Shown here: piece after piece, positions 32,948-34,592 of the stretch | Position numbering within the stretch: position 1 is the first letter of the stretch | Layout of the letters: each line of letters opens with the position of its first letter | Assembly (NCBI GenBank): GCA_029239975.1 | Contig: JARBTX010000040.1 | Span: 1 to 34,592, forward strand | Source: Anaerocolumna sp. | GTDB lineage: Bacteria > Bacillota > Clostridia > Lachnospirales > Lachnospiraceae | Direction: 5' to 3' | Length of the DNA stretch: 34,592 nucleotides | Notes under the pieces: model-generated | Told to the model about the DNA's origin: nothing | Seen by the model: only the letters and a program-made list of their open reading frames with translations | Database searches by the model: none | Made by a program: the position numbers and the translations under genes

Positions 32948-34592
32948 TTAAGCCACTTCTAATTTTGAGATTCTTCGTTCTAATTCTATAATCATACTAG
33001 ATTGATTATCAATCATCTTTTGTTGTATCTTGATCTTATTTATTAATAATGGTATAAATTCGTTATATCTAAGAAAGTAGTCATAATCTACAACCTCAGA
33101 GCTTGTATCATATTCACCATCTTCAGTTCGATTTTCATAAATTGGTTCTTTCACTAACCCTGCAAATTCTTGACTATCGATACCTGCAATTTCCATTGAT
33201 TTTTCCGTCTCTTGCGCGATCATACCGATATGCCATCTTCCTGACTCTCCGTCGTTCATTTTATACATTCTAGGCATTAAATTATCAAATAATACTTCAT
33301 ATCTACTATCTAAATCTTGAATAGAATTCTTTTTCCTTGCATCTGATGTATTAATAGTTCCAGAACTTGCCCATATTGAAGTCCATAATCCATCGGACGT
33401 TCCACAAGAAGACATACCACTACTTGTAGGTCTTAGATTATTATTTGTTGATACATATACTGTATTTCTTAAATATTGAGCATTTGCAACAGATTGGCTA
33501 CCAATATTAATGGAATTAATTGGAGTTCCATCATTAATTTTCGAACATGTTATATTACCTGTGTACATAGTACTTCCTGATATAATTGTCATTAATGCTC
33601 CATCACCAATTGACATAAATCCTGCTTTCATAACAGCCGATTTCATACCCATTAATGTGCCTACTGCAACATCTGAAAATTCGTAAGATTTAAATGATGT
33701 TCCTGTGAATACTCCATTTTTTATTGTTGCCATTTCAGTATTAGATCCATCAGTATTAGAAAATGTAGTACCTGATATAGTTGAACCCGTAATAGTTCCT
33801 GTAAATGTTCCGTTATTGAACTTGGCATCATTTGCTGTAAGATTTCCATACGAATCTACAAGAAATTGTCCGTTACCAATATTAATAGAACCACCTGTTA
33901 TTTCTCCAGTAAAACTACCCGTCGCTGCTGATAAACTTCCTTTGAATGTTCCTGTAGCAGCTTGTAATTCACCAGAAAAAGTTGCCGTTGTAGGTGTAAG
34001 TTTGAAATATTTAGAATCAATAGTTCCATCTACAAGATTAATTTTTGTCCCACTAATATTAGCTACATAATTATCCGATTGTATAAGAATACTTTTTAGT
34101 ATTCCTGTATCCATATAATCTGCGACGATATGACCGTCTATAGTCATGGCTGTACCATATGTTCCGTTATACCCATTCTGTGAAAATCCAAGACCACTAT
34201 TATTCATACGTAATAGATTTTTAGCCGTGTTAATATCTTCTGTATCCATGATGAGTAATTCATAGGGCTTGCCATTCGGATATCTCCTTGAAACAACAAA
34301 ACCACCACGATTCCCCGTAATAACATTAGTTGCATAATCCACAGCTGATTCCGTAGTCTTGAATTTCTCACTCATTTGTTTAACAATACCTTCAGATTTA
34401 TAATTTGTACTAGCCTTAAAATCACCTAATTCAATACCATCATACCGTTCTTTCAAACAATCATACTTATACTTAATTACCTTAGCTTGAACATTGATAT
34501 TTAAATGAGACACTTTACATGTAACAATATCATACAAATCTAACTGTTCTAAAATTGCTAAATGCTTATATTGCTCTGTTTTACTCAACTCT
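32948..34592 (-). CDS. Phage tail spike, C-terminal part with peptidase S74 chaperone (5' end outside)
   Basis: About 548 codons are present and the frame stays open to the right edge, so the gene starts outside the window. The first 60 residues (EQLDLYDIVTCKV, AKVIKYKYDCLKERYDGIELGD) look like the end of a prophage tail-associated endopeptidase domain. The middle has collagen-free beta-helix repeats (TATFSGELQAATGTFKG, SLSAATGSFTGEITGG), a fibre that would contact the host. The last 140 residues are an intramolecular chaperone (peptidase S74): TSDARKKNSI holds the Ser-Asp motif with Lys five residues after the Ser, then GMIAQE, and a C-terminal coiled coil. Such domains help trimer folding and then cut themselves off. 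Confidence 0.85.
   Translation of the reverse strand, partial: ELSKTEQYKHLAILEQLDLYDIVTCKVSHLNINVQAKVIKYKYDCLKERYDGIELGDFKASTNYKSEGIVKQMSEKFKTTESAVDYATNVITGNRGGFVVSRRYPNGKPYELLIMDTEDINTAKNLLRMNNSGLGFSQNGYNGTYGTAMTIDGHIVADYMDTGILKSILIQSDNYVANISGTKINLVDGTIDSKYFKLTPTTATFSGELQAATGTFKGSLSAATGSFTGEITGGSINIGNGQFLVDSYGNLTANDAKFNNGTFTGTITGSTISGTTFSNTDGSNTEMATIKNGVFTGTSFKSYEFSDVAVGTLMGMKSAVMKAGFMSIGDGALMTIISGSTMYTGNITCSKINDGTPINSINIGSQSVANAQYLRNTVYVSTNNNLRPTSSGMSSCGTSDGLWTSIWASSGTINTSDARKKNSIQDLDSRYEVLFDNLMPRMYKMNDGESGRWHIGMIAQETEKSMEIAGIDSQEFAGLVKEPIYENRTEDGEYDTSSEVVDYDYFLRYNEFIPLLINKIKIQQKMIDNQSSMIIELERRISKLEVA

Larger units (their letters stand above)
31332..34592 (-). mobile_element. End of an integrated prophage-like element (continues past the window)
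   Basis: The segment from the attachment site to the right edge holds integrase, an excisionase-like HTH gene and a phage tail spike, all on the minus strand. The left boundary is the tmRNA/tRNA 3' fragment; the right boundary is outside the window. No lysis genes are seen between tail and integration genes. The 373 bases without a gene from 31055 to 31427 hold the chromosomal terminator, the attachment fragment and the direct repeats next to the integrase stop. Confidence 0.8.

Noticed and set aside
33705-34070. 121-codon open frame on the plus strand inside the tail gene
   Set aside because: Antisense of repetitive Thr/Gly/Ser codons; the Pro/Val-rich translation is what such repeats give on the other strand.
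34586-34588. TTG as a start codon for the tail protein
   Set aside because: The frame is open to the right edge, and the first residues already match the interior of a tail endopeptidase domain, so the gene starts outside the window.

Overview
The window looks like chromosome of a low-GC, spore-forming, plant-polysaccharide-using clostridium of the Lachnospiraceae; Lachnoclostridium phytofermentans and its relatives are the closest fit I can name from gene content alone. The reasons are strongly AT-rich intergenic DNA, AGGAGG-type ribosome sites with some TTG and GTG starts, cytoplasmic glycoside hydrolases, LysM-GH18 and Csp-like spore/germination-type proteins, a FliB-type flagellin methylase and small rubrerythrin-like proteins. 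The species assignment is inference.

Layout. 1-3.3 kb (minus): the start of a response regulator, a membrane coiled-coil protein whose 3' end runs into a decaying heptad minisatellite, a cyclophilin lipoprotein, a Gfo/Idh/MocA oxidoreductase and a SnoaL-like protein. 3.5-7.6 kb: rubrerythrin-like protein 1 (plus), then a YciI-like protein, a sialate O-acetylesterase-type enzyme, an orphan holin-like protein and a DUF2680-type secreted protein (all minus). 7.8-12 kb (plus): a LysM-GH18 protein without the catalytic Asp and Glu, a sugar-binding-protein fold without an export signal, and an intact Csp-like subtilase. 12.2-15.1 kb (plus): a yybP-ykoY (Mn2+) riboswitch with promoter and terminator, then a P2-type cation ATPase. 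15.1-23.5 kb: a FliB-like protein with an internal tandem repeat, a GH30 enzyme, rubrerythrin-like protein 2, a GH2 beta-mannosidase translationally coupled to a two-helix membrane peptide, and a methyltransferase-TPR protein. 23.7-31.1 kb: a DbpA/YxiN helicase, a secreted leucine-rich-repeat/Big2 protein, a second LysM-GH18 pseudoenzyme, a flavin reductase, an MFS transporter and a DUF4177 protein.

31.3 kb to the right edge is one end of an integrated phage-like element: an attachment site that is the 3' end of a tmRNA (or tRNA) gene followed by that gene's probable terminator, then integrase, an excisionase-like HTH protein and the C-terminal part of a tail spike with a peptidase S74 chaperone. 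No lysis genes lie between the tail gene and the integration module.

How the genes work together. The esterase, GH30 and GH2 enzymes lack signal peptides and probably finish the breakdown of imported oligosaccharides. The Mn2+ riboswitch and ATPase form a self-contained metal-efflux unit. The most unusual themes are the two GH18-fold proteins that lost the catalytic motif in different ways, two rubrerythrin paralogs with altered diiron ligands, and the 7.8-12 kb trio, which could be a spore/germination sensing cluster (inference).
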